DNA of 58,994 bases from Oligoflexia bacterium (GCA_014378465.1 JACMNQ010000030.1:1-58994); one strand, 5' to 3'; numbered from the stretch's first letter, positions 33,857 to 46,287 are shown. Numbers and translations are program-made. Notes: generated by a model not told the origin, from the letters alone.

Positions 33857-34486
33857 TCATCCATTCGGTGCCAAACGAGTTTCAATCGCCTGCACCGCAC
33901 GTTTAGTCATCACAACCCATTCATAACGAATGATGTCGTAAACATTGATTCCCTCAGTACGAAGTACTTTCACCTTCGGAATATTGCGTCCGGAAAGCTC
34001 CAAGTTCTTGTTCTGGTCGTCAACGATCAGAACCTTGTCTAACTGAAGTTTATTTTTCATGATGTCGGCAAAGATCTTGGTCTTTACAGAGGTCAGATTG
34101 ATTTCGTCCATCACCAAAATGCGCTCAGCCTTCACACGATCAGAAAGTGCTGAACGGAGAGCTCCGCGCATCATTTCTTTTGGAGTAGCCTGCTCGTAAG
34201 AACGAGTACGTGGTCCAAAGCTTTGTCCACCGCCTGGATGCAAAGGAGAACGAGTGGAGCCCTGACGAGCGTTTCCAGTTCCTTTTTGCTTGAAAGGCTT
34301 GCGTCCGCCGCCCCGAACTTCACCCTTGGTTTTAGTGTGCGCGTTGCCTTGACGGCGACCGGCCAACTGAGCCTTGATGACCTGATGAACGAGAGGAATA
34401 TTAATCTCGACGGCAAAGACTGCATCGCTGAGATTGATGGTTCCGACTTTTTTCTTATCTAAATTAATAACGTCTAAAGTTGGCAT
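33857..34486 (-). CDS. rplD: 50S ribosomal protein L4
   Basis: A 209-residue L4. The exit-tunnel loop is present (GGGRKPFKQKGTGNARQGST followed by RSPLHPGGGQSFGP). In gamma-proteobacteria L4 also represses the S10 operon by binding its leader; whether that holds here is unknown. It starts 2 bp after the rplC stop. Confidence 0.97.
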   Translation of the reverse strand: MPTLDVINLDKKKVGTINLSDAVFAVEINIPLVHQVIKAQLAGRRQGNAHTKTKGEVRGGGRKPFKQKGTGNARQGSTRSPLHPGGGQSFGPRTRSYEQATPKEMMRGALRSALSDRVKAERILVMDEINLTSVKTKIFADIMKNKLQLDKVLIVDDQNKNLELSGRNIPKVKVLRTEGINVYDIIRYEWVVMTKRAVQAIETRLAPNG

Positions 34487-34488
34487 GA

Positions 34489-35202
34489 TTATCCCGCACT
34501 CTTCACTGCGCGGCGAACCGTCACAATGCTGCTTCTGGAACCAGGCACGCTGCCATGAACCAGAAGAAGTTGATTCTCAACATCCACTCGGATCACGCGG
34601 ACATTTTGAACAGTGACCTGTTCATGTCCCATTTGGCCTGGCATCTTTTTGTTTTTGAAAGTTTTACCTGGATCAGCTCGGTTACCAATGGAACCCAGTG
34701 ATCGGTGAGAAAGAGAGTTACCATGAGTCTTAAAGCCCCCAGCCATGTGGTAACGTTTCATGCCGCCCTGAAAACCCTTACCCTTACTCATGGAGGTCAG
34801 ATCGACATAGTCACCCGGCTTAAGGAACTCCGCAGAGAGAACTTTTCCAACGGTCAAACCATCGGTCGTTGCATCATCAGCGAGACGAAATTCTTGGTAG
34901 TGATAAAAACCCGGTACGCCGGCCTTCTTTGCATGGCCCTGCTCTGGCTTGTTGGCAGCTTTTGCCTTCTTTTCCAGAAATCCGACCTGAACAGCGGAAT
35001 AACCGTCGTTTGCCTTGGTTTTTACTTGAGTGATGACCGCAGGCTTCAAATCAATGACCGTCACAGCGATAGAATCGCCTGCTTCATTGTAAACCTGAGT
35101 CATGCCGGCTTTGATGCCGACGATGCCACCGCGACCGTGAGCAAGAGTAACAGACTCCCGCTGGCCATCAGTTTTGGCTTGTACTTCAGCCGTTTGTTCC
35201 AT
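34489..35202 (-). CDS. rplC: 50S ribosomal protein L3
   Basis: A 237-residue L3. The body has GIVGIKAGMTQVYNEAGDSI, the GKGFQGGMKRYHMAGGFKTHG-type region (the Gln methylated in E. coli lies near here) and HRSLGSIGNRADPGKTFKNK. About 20 residues of Gln/Glu/Lys-rich sequence precede the body. The ATG at 35202 has GGAG 7 bp upstream; an in-frame ATG at 35214 lies over that site. A 282-bp stretch without an intact gene separates it from rpsJ. Confidence 0.96.
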   Translation of the reverse strand: MEQTAEVQAKTDGQRESVTLAHGRGGIVGIKAGMTQVYNEAGDSIAVTVIDLKPAVITQVKTKANDGYSAVQVGFLEKKAKAANKPEQGHAKKAGVPGFYHYQEFRLADDATTDGLTVGKVLSAEFLKPGDYVDLTSMSKGKGFQGGMKRYHMAGGFKTHGNSLSHRSLGSIGNRADPGKTFKNKKMPGQMGHEQVTVQNVRVIRVDVENQLLLVHGSVPGSRSSIVTVRRAVKSAG

Positions 35203-35484
35203 GATCTTCTCCAATAAGGCAGAGGCTTTTAAATTGGCCCGCGACCTTTTTCTCTATTGATGTCTACGAATTCGACCGTCACAGCATCACCGGGAAGCTG
35301 CCCATAAGCGTTCATTCGCTTTGCGTTCTTTCAAACGCCGGGGCCGCCGGATGCTTTCATGCCAGTAGTCGCTTGAGCTCATCGACTTTCTCAATGGGAA
35401 GCTCGGTAATGTGCCGTGCCTGCAAAGAGTAGTTTCGAATCCCTCGAATCCAAAAATCTTAGTGCCGTAAAAGACAGTAAAACC
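35203..35484 (-). other. Unexplained 282-bp gap between rpsJ and rplC
   Basis: rpsJ and rplC are normally almost adjacent. The gap has no complete gene, but short stretches look protein-like on the minus strand. WIRGIRNYSLQARHITELPI leads to EKVDELKRLLA and a stop, and a 28-codon frame MNAYGQLPGDAVTVEFVDIN leads to REKGRGPI and TAA just before rplC. They are in different frames. This may be an eroded gene or a long leader for L3. I cannot identify a family and see no strong hairpin. Confidence 0.4.
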
Positions 35485-35796
35485 TCAGGACTTGATTTCC
35501 ACGTCCACACCAGCCGATAAGTCGAGCTTCATCAATGAATCGACAGTCTGCTGAGTTGGCTCAAGGATATCCAAAAGCCGCTTATGAGTTCTCACTTCGA
35601 ACTGTTCGCGGGACTTTTTGTCTACATGAGGGGACCGGAGAACGCAATACTTATTGATTACCGTAGGCAAAGGAATTGGACCGCGAACAGTCGCGCCAGT
35701 TCTCTTTGCGGTGTTCACGATTTCCCAAACGGATTGATCGAGAACGCGGTGATCAAAAGCCTTCAGTTTAATCCGGATCTTATGTTCAATAGCCAT
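35485..35796 (-). CDS. rpsJ: 30S ribosomal protein S10
   Basis: A 103-residue S10: [20 protein letters not shown] and the loop [20 protein letters not shown], whose equivalent binds NusB in transcription antitermination. The ATG at 35796 has AGGAG 9 bp upstream. It is the first gene of the S10 operon, preceded by its own promoter. tuf, which often lies between fusA and rpsJ, is absent. Confidence 0.96.
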   Translation of the reverse strand: MAIEHKIRIKLKAFDHRVLDQSVWEIVNTAKRTGATVRGPIPLPTVINKYCVLRSPHVDKKSREQFEVRTHKRLLDILEPTQQTVDSLMKLDLSAGVDVEIKS

Positions 35797-35918
35797 TTTC
35801 ACATCTCCTCATAATTCATATGTTTCAAGGAGTTCCCCCGGCTTTGATGTGGTGAAAGCCAAGCAATCTTCCTTAAATCGTCATTATTAAAACAAAAACA
35901 AACTTTAAGAGTTTGAAA

Positions 35919-35947
35919 CTTATACTTGGGATGCAGTTCTAAGACAA
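35919..35947 (-). promoter_or_regulatory. Sigma-70 type promoter of the S10 operon
   Basis: Minus strand TTGTCT (35947-35942), 17-bp spacer, TATAAG (35924-35919). It lies about 120 bp upstream of the rpsJ ATG, leaving a leader of roughly 110 bases. It would make rpsJ and the genes after it a unit separate from fusA. Confidence 0.6.
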
Positions 35948-35989
35948 GCGACAAATCCCTTGAATTTACGCTTTTATACGTACTTCACT

Positions 35990-38110
35990 TCAGTAAAGCG
36001 AAGGTGGTCGAGCCACCACTCCCGATTTCACCCGGATTTCTTCGGCAACAGCATGCGGGACGGCTTCATAATGAGAAAAAAGCATCGTGTAGCTGGCGCG
36101 CCCCTGTGAGGATGACCTGAGCGCAGTGGAATACCCAAACATCAAGGCGAGTGGGGCCTCAGCCTTGATCACCTGGACACCGTGACGCATACTCATATTG
36201 AGAATCTTGCCCCTACGACTATTGAGGTCTCCAATGACTCCACCCATGTAGTCTTCCGGGCACGTGATCTCACAAGCCATGATCGGCTCCAATATCAGGG
36301 GGGTGGCTTTGAAGGCTGCTTCCTTGAAGGCCATGGATGCAGCGATCTTATACGCAATCTCCGTGGAGTCAGTATCGTGGAAGGAACCGTCCAGCAAAGT
36401 TGCCTTGATATCCACGACTGGATAGCCGGCCACAATGCCGCCCAGCATCGCCTCGAACACTCCCTTATCAATCGCTGGAATGAATTCTTTGGGAATGATT
36501 TCAGGCTTAGAGACTCGGAGAGAATTGACGAATTGGTAGCCAGTTCCGCGGGGAAGATTTTCAAATTTCATCACCACGTGACCGTATTGACCTTTACCTT
36601 GTCCAGCCGGGCGAACGAACTTTCCTTCAGCACTTGCAGATTGCGAGATCGTCTCCTTGTAGGCGACCTGTGGTTGCCCGACATTTCCATCCACTTTGAA
36701 TTCGCGACGCATGCGGTCCACAAGGATTTCGAGATGCAGCTCACCCATTCCACTGAGAAGAGTCTGCGCAGTGTCTTCATTGGTCGTCACACGAAAGGAT
36801 GGATCCTCCATCGCCAGCTTCTGCAGAGCTCCTGCAAGCTTATCCTGGTCCGCTTTCGTCTTGGGCTCAATGGCAATCGAAATGACGGGCTCTGGGAAGT
36901 CCATCTTTTCGAGCAAAATAGGCTGCGCTTCGTTGCAGAGAGTATCACCAGTCGTCGTGAAACGAAGTCCCACGGCAGCGGCAATATCGCCGGCTTTGAC
37001 TTCGGTGATGTCTTCGCGCTTGTTCGCGTGCATCTTCAAAAGTCGACCCAGCCTTTCCTTCTTTCCCTTGGCAGCATTGTAAACCATCGCACCTGTTTCA
37101 ATTCTGCCTGAGTAAACACGGAAATAAGTGAGTTGGCCCACGAACGGATCATTCATGATCTTGAACGCGAGTGCCGCAAAAGGCTCTTTCTCGTCAGCTT
37201 TGCGAGTGAGAACTTTTTCTTCATCCTTCAGGTCCTTGCCTTCAATCGGCGGAACATCCATGGGCGAAGGCAGATAATCAATGATCGCATCCAGCAAAAG
37301 CTGAACCCCTTTGTTCTTGAAGCTCGCGCCACACAGGACGGGTACGAATTTCAGCGCCAAACAGCCTTTTCTCACCGCTTTTTTGATCTGCTCCGGAGAA
37401 ATCGGCTGACCGTTCAAATAAAGATCCGTCAACTCTTCGTCGCACTCTGCGGCGGCTTCGACCAGCTTGTCGCGGCACTCCTGAGCTTCTTCAGCAAGTT
37501 CAGAAGGAATATCCTGGTAACTCATGGTGACTCCCGAAGAGCCATCCATATCCCAGACCACCATCTTCATGGTGATCAGATCCACAATCCCGTTGAAAGT
37601 GTCCTCCGACCCCCAAGGGAGCTGAAGTGCAATCGGATTGGCTCTCAACCTGTCCTTGATCTGCGTAATGACGTCAAAAAAGTCAGCGCCGACCCTATCC
37701 ATTTTGTTTACGAAGGCTATACGCGGGACATGATACTTGTCAGCTTGTCTCCAGACAGTTTCGGATTGAGGCTCAACACCTCCCACCGCACAGAAGACAC
37801 CTACAGCGCCGTCAAGAACACGAAGAGAACGTTCCACTTCGATGGTGAAGTCGACATGGCCAGGAGTATCGATGATGTTGATGCGGTAGTCTTTCCAAAA
37901 GCAAGTCGTTGCAGCAGAAGTGATCGTGATCCCACGCTCCTGCTCCTGGGGCATCCAATCCATGACGGTGGTCCCTTCATGGACTTCACCCAGTTTATGG
38001 GTTTTACCCGTGTAAAACAGGATTCGCTCAGTCGTCGTCGTCTTACCCGCATCAATGTGAGCCATGATGCCAATATTTCGAGTCATCGTCAGAGATTGAT
38101 CAGCTGCCAT
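35990..38110 (-). CDS. fusA: Elongation factor G
   Basis: A 706-residue translocase. GTPase motifs are [12 protein letters not shown] (G1), the switch region [29 protein letters not shown] (G3) and [12 protein letters not shown] (G4). Domain IV, whose tip enters the A site, includes the [20 protein letters not shown] stretch. The ATG at 38110 gives [20 protein letters not shown]; more upstream codons to 38206 read into the rpsG-fusA terminator hairpin. It is flanked by a terminator upstream and a promoter downstream, so it is probably its own unit. A C-terminal hairpin (GGTGGCTCGACCACC) lacks a T tract. Confidence 0.97.
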   Translation of the reverse strand: MAADQSLTMTRNIGIMAHIDAGKTTTTERILFYTGKTHKLGEVHEGTTVMDWMPQEQERGITITSAATTCFWKDYRINIIDTPGHVDFTIEVERSLRVLDGAVGVFCAVGGVEPQSETVWRQADKYHVPRIAFVNKMDRVGADFFDVITQIKDRLRANPIALQLPWGSEDTFNGIVDLITMKMVVWDMDGSSGVTMSYQDIPSELAEEAQECRDKLVEAAAECDEELTDLYLNGQPISPEQIKKAVRKGCLALKFVPVLCGASFKNKGVQLLLDAIIDYLPSPMDVPPIEGKDLKDEEKVLTRKADEKEPFAALAFKIMNDPFVGQLTYFRVYSGRIETGAMVYNAAKGKKERLGRLLKMHANKREDITEVKAGDIAAAVGLRFTTTGDTLCNEAQPILLEKMDFPEPVISIAIEPKTKADQDKLAGALQKLAMEDPSFRVTTNEDTAQTLLSGMGELHLEILVDRMRREFKVDGNVGQPQVAYKETISQSASAEGKFVRPAGQGKGQYGHVVMKFENLPRGTGYQFVNSLRVSKPEIIPKEFIPAIDKGVFEAMLGGIVAGYPVVDIKATLLDGSFHDTDSTEIAYKIAASMAFKEAAFKATPLILEPIMACEITCPEDYMGGVIGDLNSRRGKILNMSMRHGVQVIKAEAPLALMFGYSTALRSSSQGRASYTMLFSHYEAVPHAVAEEIRVKSGVVARPPSLY

Positions 38111-38159
38111 ACGGGGTAACCTACCTGAGTTCCTATTTAAAACAAGGGAGCCAAAAGCA

Positions 38160-38208
38160 ACTTGGCCAGACTCTGCAGCGGAATTTCCGTTGCAAGGTCT
38201 GGCCAAGT
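38160..38208 (-). terminator. Long hairpin terminator after rpsG
   Basis: ACTTGGCCAGAC at 38160-38171 pairs with GTCTGGCCAAGT at 38197-38208 as a perfect 12-bp stem. The interior also pairs in part (CGGAA/TTCCG). A T-rich stretch follows on the minus strand. It lies 28 bp after the rpsG stop. Confidence 0.72.
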
Positions 38209-38236
38209 GAATTTTAGAATATGAAAAGGGTGACGA

Positions 38237-38707
38237 TTACCAGCGATAGTGGGCGAATGCTTTATTTGCTTCAGCCATTTTATGAACGTCTTCACGCTTC
38301 TTCATTGCGCCGCCACGGCCGTTTGCTGCTTCGATGAATTCAGCGGCAAGGCGCTCTGCCATCGAATGCTCGGGACGTTTACGGGCAGATTCAATCAACC
38401 AGCGGGAAGCCAGCGATTGACGACGAGCAGGCTTCACTTCAACTGGAACCTGGTAGGTCGCGCCACCGACTCGGCGGGATTTGACTTCCAGGATCGGTTT
38501 GGCGTTCTCGAGGCCTTTTTTGAAGGTCTTGAGGCCATCTTCACCGGTACGCTCGGAAATGATGTCCATACAGGTGTACAGAATGGTTTCTGCAGTGCTC
38601 TTCTTGCCGTCCTGCAGAAGACTGCTGACGAACTTGGCCACGATCACATCGTGGAACTTTGGATCAGGAAGAATCTCGCGCTTACGAATAAAACTTTTAC
38701 GGCCCAT
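38237..38707 (-). CDS. rpsG: 30S ribosomal protein S7
   Basis: A 156-residue S7 of normal length: [40 protein letters not shown] and the end [21 protein letters not shown]7 starts assembly of the 30S head and contacts the E-site tRNA. It lies 36 bp after rpsL and before a strong hairpin terminator. Confidence 0.97.
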   Translation of the reverse strand: MGRKSFIRKREILPDPKFHDVIVAKFVSSLLQDGKKSTAETILYTCMDIISERTGEDGLKTFKKGLENAKPILEVKSRRVGGATYQVPVEVKPARRQSLASRWLIESARKRPEHSMAERLAAEFIEAANGRGGAMKKREDVHKMAEANKAFAHYRW

Positions 38708-38743
38708 CTTAAACCTCTACTGTTGAATCAGAAAGTGACTGAA

Positions 38744-39133
38744 TTATTTAGCGGCTGCTGCGCCGGACGATTTCTTGGTGCCGTACTTGGAACGGCTCTG
38801 CTTGCGATTGGCGACGCCCTGGGCATCCAGAGTACCGCGAACCGTATGGTAACGAACGCCGGGGAGATCCTTCACACGACCACCGCGGATCAGAACGATA
38901 CTGTGTTCCTGAAGATTGTGTCCAACGCCTGGGATGTAAGAGGTCACTTCGAAGCCATTCGTCAAGCGAACGCGGCAAACCTTGCGCAGGGCGGAGTTCG
39001 GCTTTTTAGGAGTCGTGGTATAAACGCGGGTACAAACGCCACGTCTCTGAGGGCAACTTTCAAGCGCTGGAGATTTGGTTTTCCAGAACTTGTCGGTGCG
39101 TCCCTGTCGAATGAGCTGGTTAATCGTAGGCAT
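38744..39133 (-). CDS. rpsL: 30S ribosomal protein S12
   Basis: A 129-residue S12 with [20 protein letters not shown], the decoding loop [20 protein letters not shown] and [17 protein letters not shown], which holds the Asp that is methylthiolated in E. coli. The Lys residues linked to streptomycin sensitivity are wild type. AAAGGA lies 10 bp before the ATG. The leader carries repeated GTAC motifs and a 25-bp dyad. Confidence 0.97.
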   Translation of the reverse strand: MPTINQLIRQGRTDKFWKTKSPALESCPQRRGVCTRVYTTTPKKPNSALRKVCRVRLTNGFEVTSYIPGVGHNLQEHSIVLIRGGRVKDLPGVRYHTVRGTLDAQGVANRKQSRSKYGTKKSSGAAAAK

Positions 39134-39208
39134 GAACTACATTTCCTTTCGTACTGTCTCTTGTACTTTCGTACTTCGTCCGAAATATTTTTTTCGCACT
39201 CTGTACTC

Positions 39209-39233
39209 GTACCGCACTCAGTGAGTGCCGTAC
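39209..39233. promoter_or_regulatory. 25-bp dyad in the rpsL leader
   Basis: GTAC-C-GCACTCA-G-TGAGTGC-C-GTAC is symmetrical around G39221, with one C/C mismatch on each arm. It lies 76-100 bp upstream of rpsL, among further GTAC copies at 39151, 39163, 39171 and 39203. It could be an operator or a leader hairpin. Confidence 0.5.
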
Positions 39234-39676
39234 TCAATTTAATTCTAAATTCTTCGTATCCGATCCTGAGCACTGTTTTTCATTGAAACGCTCAGCCGAT
39301 ACAGGTCCTGAGAACCCTAACCAAAAGTAAAAACCCCTGCCAAGGGTTGAAAAATAGCCTGAAACGGCTTATTCCTTCAAAACTTGTCTCGCATACCCGT
39401 TTCAAACCTGAAGTATTCCGTGGTTCGAACTTCGTTCCATCTTCTCGGGTAGCGTCGCCGGTATAGCAGCACGACTAGCTATGAGTAAACAGAAAGAGCG
39501 AAGAAAAACCACAATTTTTGGGCGCTGAGGAGCACGAAAATAGACGAGCTGGGTGCTGGGGTCAAGCATTTAGTGGCATTGACTGCCACAGTGTCCTACT
39601 TTGCCCCGCCATTCGGCTGACTCGTGGTTCACGTTTTGCAATTCCGCCTGCTGAAGTGACCCGTAGGTCGGCTGTT

Positions 39677-39697
39677 AATTAACGCGATACGTTAATT
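39677..39697. promoter_or_regulatory. Palindromic operator upstream of the barrel-protein gene
   Basis: AATTAACG-N5-CGTTAATT, a perfect 8-bp inverted repeat with centres one helical turn apart. TATATT at 39706-39711 is a likely -10, so the palindrome covers the -35 region. That is the position expected for a repressor. The regulator is not identifiable. Confidence 0.6.
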
Positions 39698-39819
39698 TAG
39701 CGCGTTATATTTACTTCTCAATTTACATCTCTCTCGCAAATGAGCCTGACTCAACTCTTGATCAAATGCTGAAGGATGAACACCGACTTCCCTTACCGGG
39801 GAGTCCTCAGGAGGATCCG

Positions 39820-40362
39820 ATGAAAGTTTTTACCCCCGTGCGTAGTTCAGTGATGGCCTTGACCGCCCTTTGCCTGTGCTCAGCCCCAGCAGCACGCGCC
39901 GATATTCAAGGTGGCAAATCCAATGTGTTTGTGGGCGCAATGCTGGGGATCACAAGCGCAAACCAGAGCTTTGGGACTGGCATCGGCTTTGGAATCAATG
40001 GAGGGTACTTTTTTGACCCCGCCTTCGGTATCGGTGCGAATCTGAAGCAGGCCAACTTTGACAACAATCTCTCTGCCACTCTTGTGGCGGTCGAAGGACT
40101 CTACCGTGTAGGTGAAGCTCCAGGCCTCCACCTAGGCGTTGACTTGGGAACCGCGAAGTTTTCCACCGGAAGCATTGGTCCTTTCGCCGGAAGCACCAGC
40201 AGCACCAGTTTCGCCTATGGTCTGAAAGCAGCCTATGACTACGTGATGTCCTATCCTTCAAACTTCAGTCTGGGCGCTGATCTGAGCGTCATGCTGACCA
40301 AGCCCGGCACTGAGACCATCACGATCTTCAATCCGATGGCCACAGCAAAGATCTGGTTCTGA
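39820..40362 (+). CDS. Small outer-membrane beta-barrel protein
   Basis: A 180-residue protein with a signal peptide (VMALTALCLCSAPAARA, cleavage after ARA) and a run of Gly/aromatic-rich strands (GFGINGGYFFDPAFGIGANL, LHLGVDLGTAKF, FAYGLKAAYDYVM, FSLGADLSVML) ending in the C-terminal Phe typical of outer-membrane barrels. Size and pattern fit an eight-stranded OmpA/OmpW-like barrel; the exact family is not clear. The ATG at 39820 has AGGAGG 5 bp upstream. It is a single-gene unit with its own palindromic operator and a strong terminator. Confidence 0.75.
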   Translation: MKVFTPVRSSVMALTALCLCSAPAARADIQGGKSNVFVGAMLGITSANQSFGTGIGFGINGGYFFDPAFGIGANLKQANFDNNLSATLVAVEGLYRVGEAPGLHLGVDLGTAKFSTGSIGPFAGSTSSTSFAYGLKAAYDYVMSYPSNFSLGADLSVMLTKPGTETITIFNPMATAKIWF

Positions 40363-40393
40363 TCAGAGTCAAGTCTCTGGATCTTACAAAATC

Positions 40394-40437
40394 AAAAGGC
40401 CACTTGCTCCCAGGCTGGGACGGCAAGTGGCCTTTTT
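40394..40437. terminator. Intrinsic terminator after the barrel-protein gene
   Basis: AAAAGGCCACTTGC (40394-40407) pairs with GCAAGTGGCCTTTT (40423-40436), and the loop contains a second small stem. The A and T tracts make it usable from both strands, so it may also stop lon transcripts. A further GCGCCTC/GAGGCGC stem without T tract lies at 40458-40487. Confidence 0.88.
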
Positions 40438-40498
40438 CATTTCAAGTGATTCGAGAAGCGCCTCGCCTCCATCGGAAGCAGAGGCGCATCATTTGAAT

Positions 40499-43090
<2,592 letters not shown>

Positions 43091-43485
43091 AAGGCCCTTC
43101 CATGAATTCCAACAAGCCGGTGAATTCGACCCTTTTTGAAGGAGGCTCCAAGCCTCCCTTCAATCAACTACAACACACCGTTTGGGAGACTGCAAACTCT
43201 GAGCGAAGCCGGCAGCCGAAGAAGGTGAATAGTTGCCGGGCGTTAGTTCAGGTAAAAATATATTTGAAAAGAGCTGTTTGAGAGTTCGATGAAAACTCGG
43301 ATGGGCGCTCTTTGGCACTGGCCAGGCTTCAGTCCAAGCAGACATGCCTGGGTCGCTGCGTGGAAAGCCCCCTCTTTGACAGTGACCTCGCCCGAGAGCT
43401 ACCGGAATCCCAACGACAGCGAAAAGAAAAAGGCCCGGGCAGAGTCTGCCTCGGGCCTGAATCGTATCTATCTCGAGCGAGCGAC
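43091..43485. other. clpX-lon interval
   Basis: This 395-bp stretch has no supported gene. It contains the clpX terminator and, nearer lon, a hairpin TGAAGGAGGCT-CCA-AGCCTCCCTTCA at 43137-43162 without a T tract on the lon strand. The lon promoter must lie here if the terminator is efficient, but I see no convincing pair of boxes. Confidence 0.6.
43427..43458 (-). terminator. Intrinsic terminator after clpX
   Basis: On the minus strand AGGCCCGAGGCA, 5-base loop, TGCCCGGGCCT, then TTTTT. One bulged base. It lies 28 bp after the clpX stop. Confidence 0.85.
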
Positions 43486-44805
43486 TTAAGCGCTTTCCGC
43501 TTTCGCCGGTGCTGCGGCCACTGGCGTAGCGGCCGACTTCAATGAAGCGTGGGTACCATCCTGCAGGAAGAGCACGGGGCGCTGGCCCTTGGTGATCGTA
43601 TCCTTGGTGATGAGGCACTTCTTCACCTCTGAGTTGGCTGGCAGGTCGTACATCACTTCGAGCATCGCGGATTCAAGGATGGCTCTGAGACCACGAGCAC
43701 CCGTCTGACGCTTGATCGCTTCTTTTGCAACCGCTTCGAGGGCGTCTTCGTCAAAGTCCAGCTCAACGCCATCATATTCAAACAGCTTCTTGTACTGCTT
43801 GGTCAGGGCGTTGCGTGGCTTTTTCAGAATTTCGACGAGAGCCTTCTCATCGAGCTCCTCAAGAGTCGCGATGACAGGCAAGCGGCCGATGAACTCAGGA
43901 ATCAGGCCAAATCTCACCAGATCCTCAGGTTCAACCTGAGACATCAGCTGGGATGGGTTTTCTGATTTCCGGGATTCAACGTTGGCGTGCATTCCCAGGC
44001 TTCTCTTCCCTTTTCTCAGGGAAACGAGCTTGTCGACACCGACAAAGGCGCCACCGCAGATGAAGAGAATGTTCGAGGTATCGACCTGAACAAACTCCTG
44101 CTGCGGATGCTTGCGCCCACCCTTGGGCGGAACATTGGCAACCGTACCTTCGATGATCTTGAGCAGGGCCTGCTGAACGCCTTCACCGCTGACATCTCGA
44201 GTGATGGAAGGATTTTCGCTCTTGCGGGAAATCTTGTCCACTTCATCGATGTAGACGATCCCCTTCTGGGCGCGCTCCACATTGTTGTCGCAGCTCTGGA
44301 GCAGGTTGAGAATGATGTTCTCAACGTCCTCGCCCACGTAACCGGCTTCGGTCAGAGTCGTTGCATCCGCCATGGCGAATGGAACATTCAGAAGCTTCGC
44401 CAGGGTCTGCGCAAGAAGGGTCTTGCCAGTTCCGGTCGGACCGATCAGGAGAATATTGCTCTTGGTCAGTTCAATGCCGTCTTTGGCTTTCTTGTCCTGT
44501 TGGTGGGAAATGCGCTTGTAATGGTTGTACACCGCGACGGAGAGCACGCGCTTGGCGCGTTCCTGGCCGATGATATAGTCATCCAGATTCGCTTTGATCT
44601 CAGCAGGCTTGGGAATTTTCTCGGAAGGACGCGCTGGCCCTTCTTTCTGTCCCTCTTCCGCGATGATGTCATTACAGAGCTCAATGCACTCATCGCAGAT
44701 GTAAACCGTAGGTCCAGCGATCAGCTTTTTGACTTCACGCTGATTTTTTCCGCAAAATGAGCAACAAAGATTCCCGAAACCGTCACCGTATTTTTTTCCG
44801 TCCAT
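43486..44805 (-). CDS. clpX: ClpX, ATPase subunit of the ClpXP protease
   Basis: A 439-residue AAA+ unfoldase. The N-terminal zinc domain has [15 protein letters not shown] and [11 protein letters not shown]. The ATPase has Walker [16 protein letters not shown], the pore loop [12 protein letters not shown], Walker [12 protein letters not shown] and the sensor region [17 protein letters not shown] short Ala/Pro-rich tail ([13 protein letters not shown]) is extra. It lies 45 bp after clpP and is probably co-transcribed with it. Confidence 0.97.
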   Translation of the reverse strand: MDGKKYGDGFGNLCCSFCGKNQREVKKLIAGPTVYICDECIELCNDIIAEEGQKEGPARPSEKIPKPAEIKANLDDYIIGQERAKRVLSVAVYNHYKRISHQQDKKAKDGIELTKSNILLIGPTGTGKTLLAQTLAKLLNVPFAMADATTLTEAGYVGEDVENIILNLLQSCDNNVERAQKGIVYIDEVDKISRKSENPSITRDVSGEGVQQALLKIIEGTVANVPPKGGRKHPQQEFVQVDTSNILFICGGAFVGVDKLVSLRKGKRSLGMHANVESRKSENPSQLMSQVEPEDLVRFGLIPEFIGRLPVIATLEELDEKALVEILKKPRNALTKQYKKLFEYDGVELDFDEDALEAVAKEAIKRQTGARGLRAILESAMLEVMYDLPANSEVKKCLITKDTITKGQRPVLFLQDGTHASLKSAATPVAAAPAKAESA

Positions 44806-44850
44806 AGTTCTCCCGCTGATTAAATTCGTGCTGAATAGGAAATTAGGTTC

Positions 44851-45570
44851 TCAAGTGGCCTTCTCAACCGCTACGTGCTTCTCAACGACCTTGTCGATCA
44901 GCCCGTAAGTCACCGCATCATGCGCTGAAAGATAATTGTCTCGATCGGTGTCCTTGCGAATCTGATCAACCGACTTGCCTGAATGCTTTGCAAGAATCTC
45001 GTTCAAGCGGTCTTTCAGATACAAAATTTCTTTGGCTTGAATTTCGATGTCAGACGCCTGCCCGCGTGCTCCACCCAAAGGCTGATGGATCATGATGCGG
45101 CTGTGTGGAAGGCTGTAACGCTTGCCCTTTGCTCCTGCAGCAAGGAGAAGCGCGCCCATGCTGGCGGCCATGCCCGTACAATAGGTGGAAACGTCCGGCT
45201 TGATGTATTGCATGACATCGTAGATTCCTAGGCCCGCGGTTACGGAACCGCCTGGCGAATTCACATACATGTGAACGTCCTTGTCCGGATCCGATGACTC
45301 GAGGAAGAAGAGCTGGGCCACGAGCAGGTTAGCGACCACATCGTTCACTTCGGTACCCAGGAAGATGATGCGATCCAGAAGCAGGCGAGAGTAAATGTCA
45401 TACTGGCGCTCGCCACGAGCAGTCTGCTCAATGACGATCGGGTTGGGAATATGCCCATAAGCATGCATGGCAGGAGAGCCATAGGCACCGTAAGAAGGAG
45501 GATTGAAACCCACCAAATCGGGTCGGACCAAATCCGCGGGAACTTTCTTCTGAGACGATAGGATCAACAT
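44851..45570 (-). CDS. clpP: ClpP, proteolytic subunit
   Basis: A 239-residue serine protease, longer than E. coli ClpP (207). The catalytic Ser lies in [13 protein letters not shown], His in [15 protein letters not shown] and Asp in [13 protein letters not shown]. The mature fold would begin near [20 protein letters not shown]. The first ~40 residues (with [18 protein letters not shown]) are Pro/Tyr/Gly-rich, perhaps a propeptide. AGGAGG before the ATG at 45570 supports the long form; an internal ATG at 45468 has no clear site. tig (trigger factor), often upstream, is not present. Confidence 0.96.
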   Translation of the reverse strand: MLILSSQKKVPADLVRPDLVGFNPPSYGAYGSPAMHAYGHIPNPIVIEQTARGERQYDIYSRLLLDRIIFLGTEVNDVVANLLVAQLFFLESSDPDKDVHMYVNSPGGSVTAGLGIYDVMQYIKPDVSTYCTGMAASMGALLLAAGAKGKRYSLPHSRIMIHQPLGGARGQASDIEIQAKEILYLKDRLNEILAKHSGKSVDQIRKDTDRDNYLSAHDAVTYGLIDKVVEKHVAVEKAT

Positions 45571-45843
45571 TGCGACAACTCCTCCTGAAAGGTGGCACTA
45601 CCTGAATGGTTCGTGGACAAGTTCCAAAGATTCACAACTTCACAAATCTTCTGGAAGAGCAGAGCTTCCTGCCTCTTCTATTAAGTATACATACCCTTGC
45701 AAAATGTTGCGCTGGGCTACCGATAAATAAATTTGCAAATTGCTATGGCGGACGATGTCGAAAAGATCAGGAGCAGGCACTGTTAAGCTCGACTGCTCCC
45801 CCAGCAGCGGGGAGCTAAAAACTCGGCAAAAAAAGCCTACTTT

Positions 45844-46146
45844 TCACTCAACGTAAAAAGTTCTGCCACACAATGCAGCATTTGAGCGCGAACGCTGTTC
45901 GCTCTCCTGCTGTTCCCGATCTTCAAATTCCTTTTGAAGGGTTTCCAAATAGGCGACCATGGACGCACGCAACTCATCCAACGTGAGGTTTTGCGGCGCA
46001 TGTCCTGAGGTTTTCACAATGCTGGTCAGTTCCGCCTGAACTTCTGAAGTCCACTGTTCCGGCAGTCCCGTAAGGCTCACCACTTCATTCAGAAGTTCAA
46101 GCCCACCATCCCGATTCGATACCAATTTCACATGAGAGAATTCCAT
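45844..46146 (-). CDS. Small unknown protein upstream of clpP
   Basis: A 100-residue soluble protein I do not recognise. It is strongly acidic and helical, with LELLNEVVSLTGLPEQWTSE, then LTLDELRASMVAYLETLQKE, a Glu/Gln/Ser-rich stretch, and one Cys near the end (ALCGRTFYVE). The ATG at 46146 is preceded by GGAGGGGG, a strong ribosome-binding site, which argues that it is a real gene. It lies 273 bp upstream of clpP on the same strand. A hairpin (GCTCCCC/GGGGAGC) near 45800 separates the two. A regulatory or adaptor link to the Clp proteins is only positional. Confidence 0.66.
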   Translation of the reverse strand: MEFSHVKLVSNRDGGLELLNEVVSLTGLPEQWTSEVQAELTSIVKTSGHAPQNLTLDELRASMVAYLETLQKEFEDREQQESEQRSRSNAALCGRTFYVE

Positions 46147-46287
46147 TTCCCCCTCCAAGACTCAAGTATAGGAAGGTTATTTTTCCAACGGCAAGTTCTA
46201 TTTTTCACTTAATTTCCCAAAGGGCGAACGAGGCGTGGATATTCACTGAGCTACACCATAGCTGGGGGATCGAGCGAGAACACACCA

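Larger units (their letters stand above)
39134..39819. other. Long non-coding interval between rpsL and a barrel-protein gene
   Basis: This 686-bp divergent region contains no gene I can support. From the rpsL side it holds six GTAC motifs (39151-39233), the 25-bp dyad, and a weak AACCC/GGGTT hairpin with a minus-strand T run at 39332-39348. On the right are the AATTAACG palindrome, TATATT (39706-39711) and AGGAGG at 39809-39814 for the barrel gene. The middle (39350-39670) shows nothing definite. Confidence 0.7.

Noticed and set aside
39332..39348. Attenuator upstream of rpsL
   Set aside because: The AACCC/GGGTT stem is only 5 bp and lies about 200 bp upstream, with no promoter identified before it.
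43137..43162. Second terminator in front of lon
   Set aside because: The hairpin is good but has no T tract on the lon strand; it is kept only as a leader structure.
45690..45720. clpP promoter at TATACT
   Set aside because: A TATACT-like box is present, but no acceptable -35 at 16-18 bp was found.
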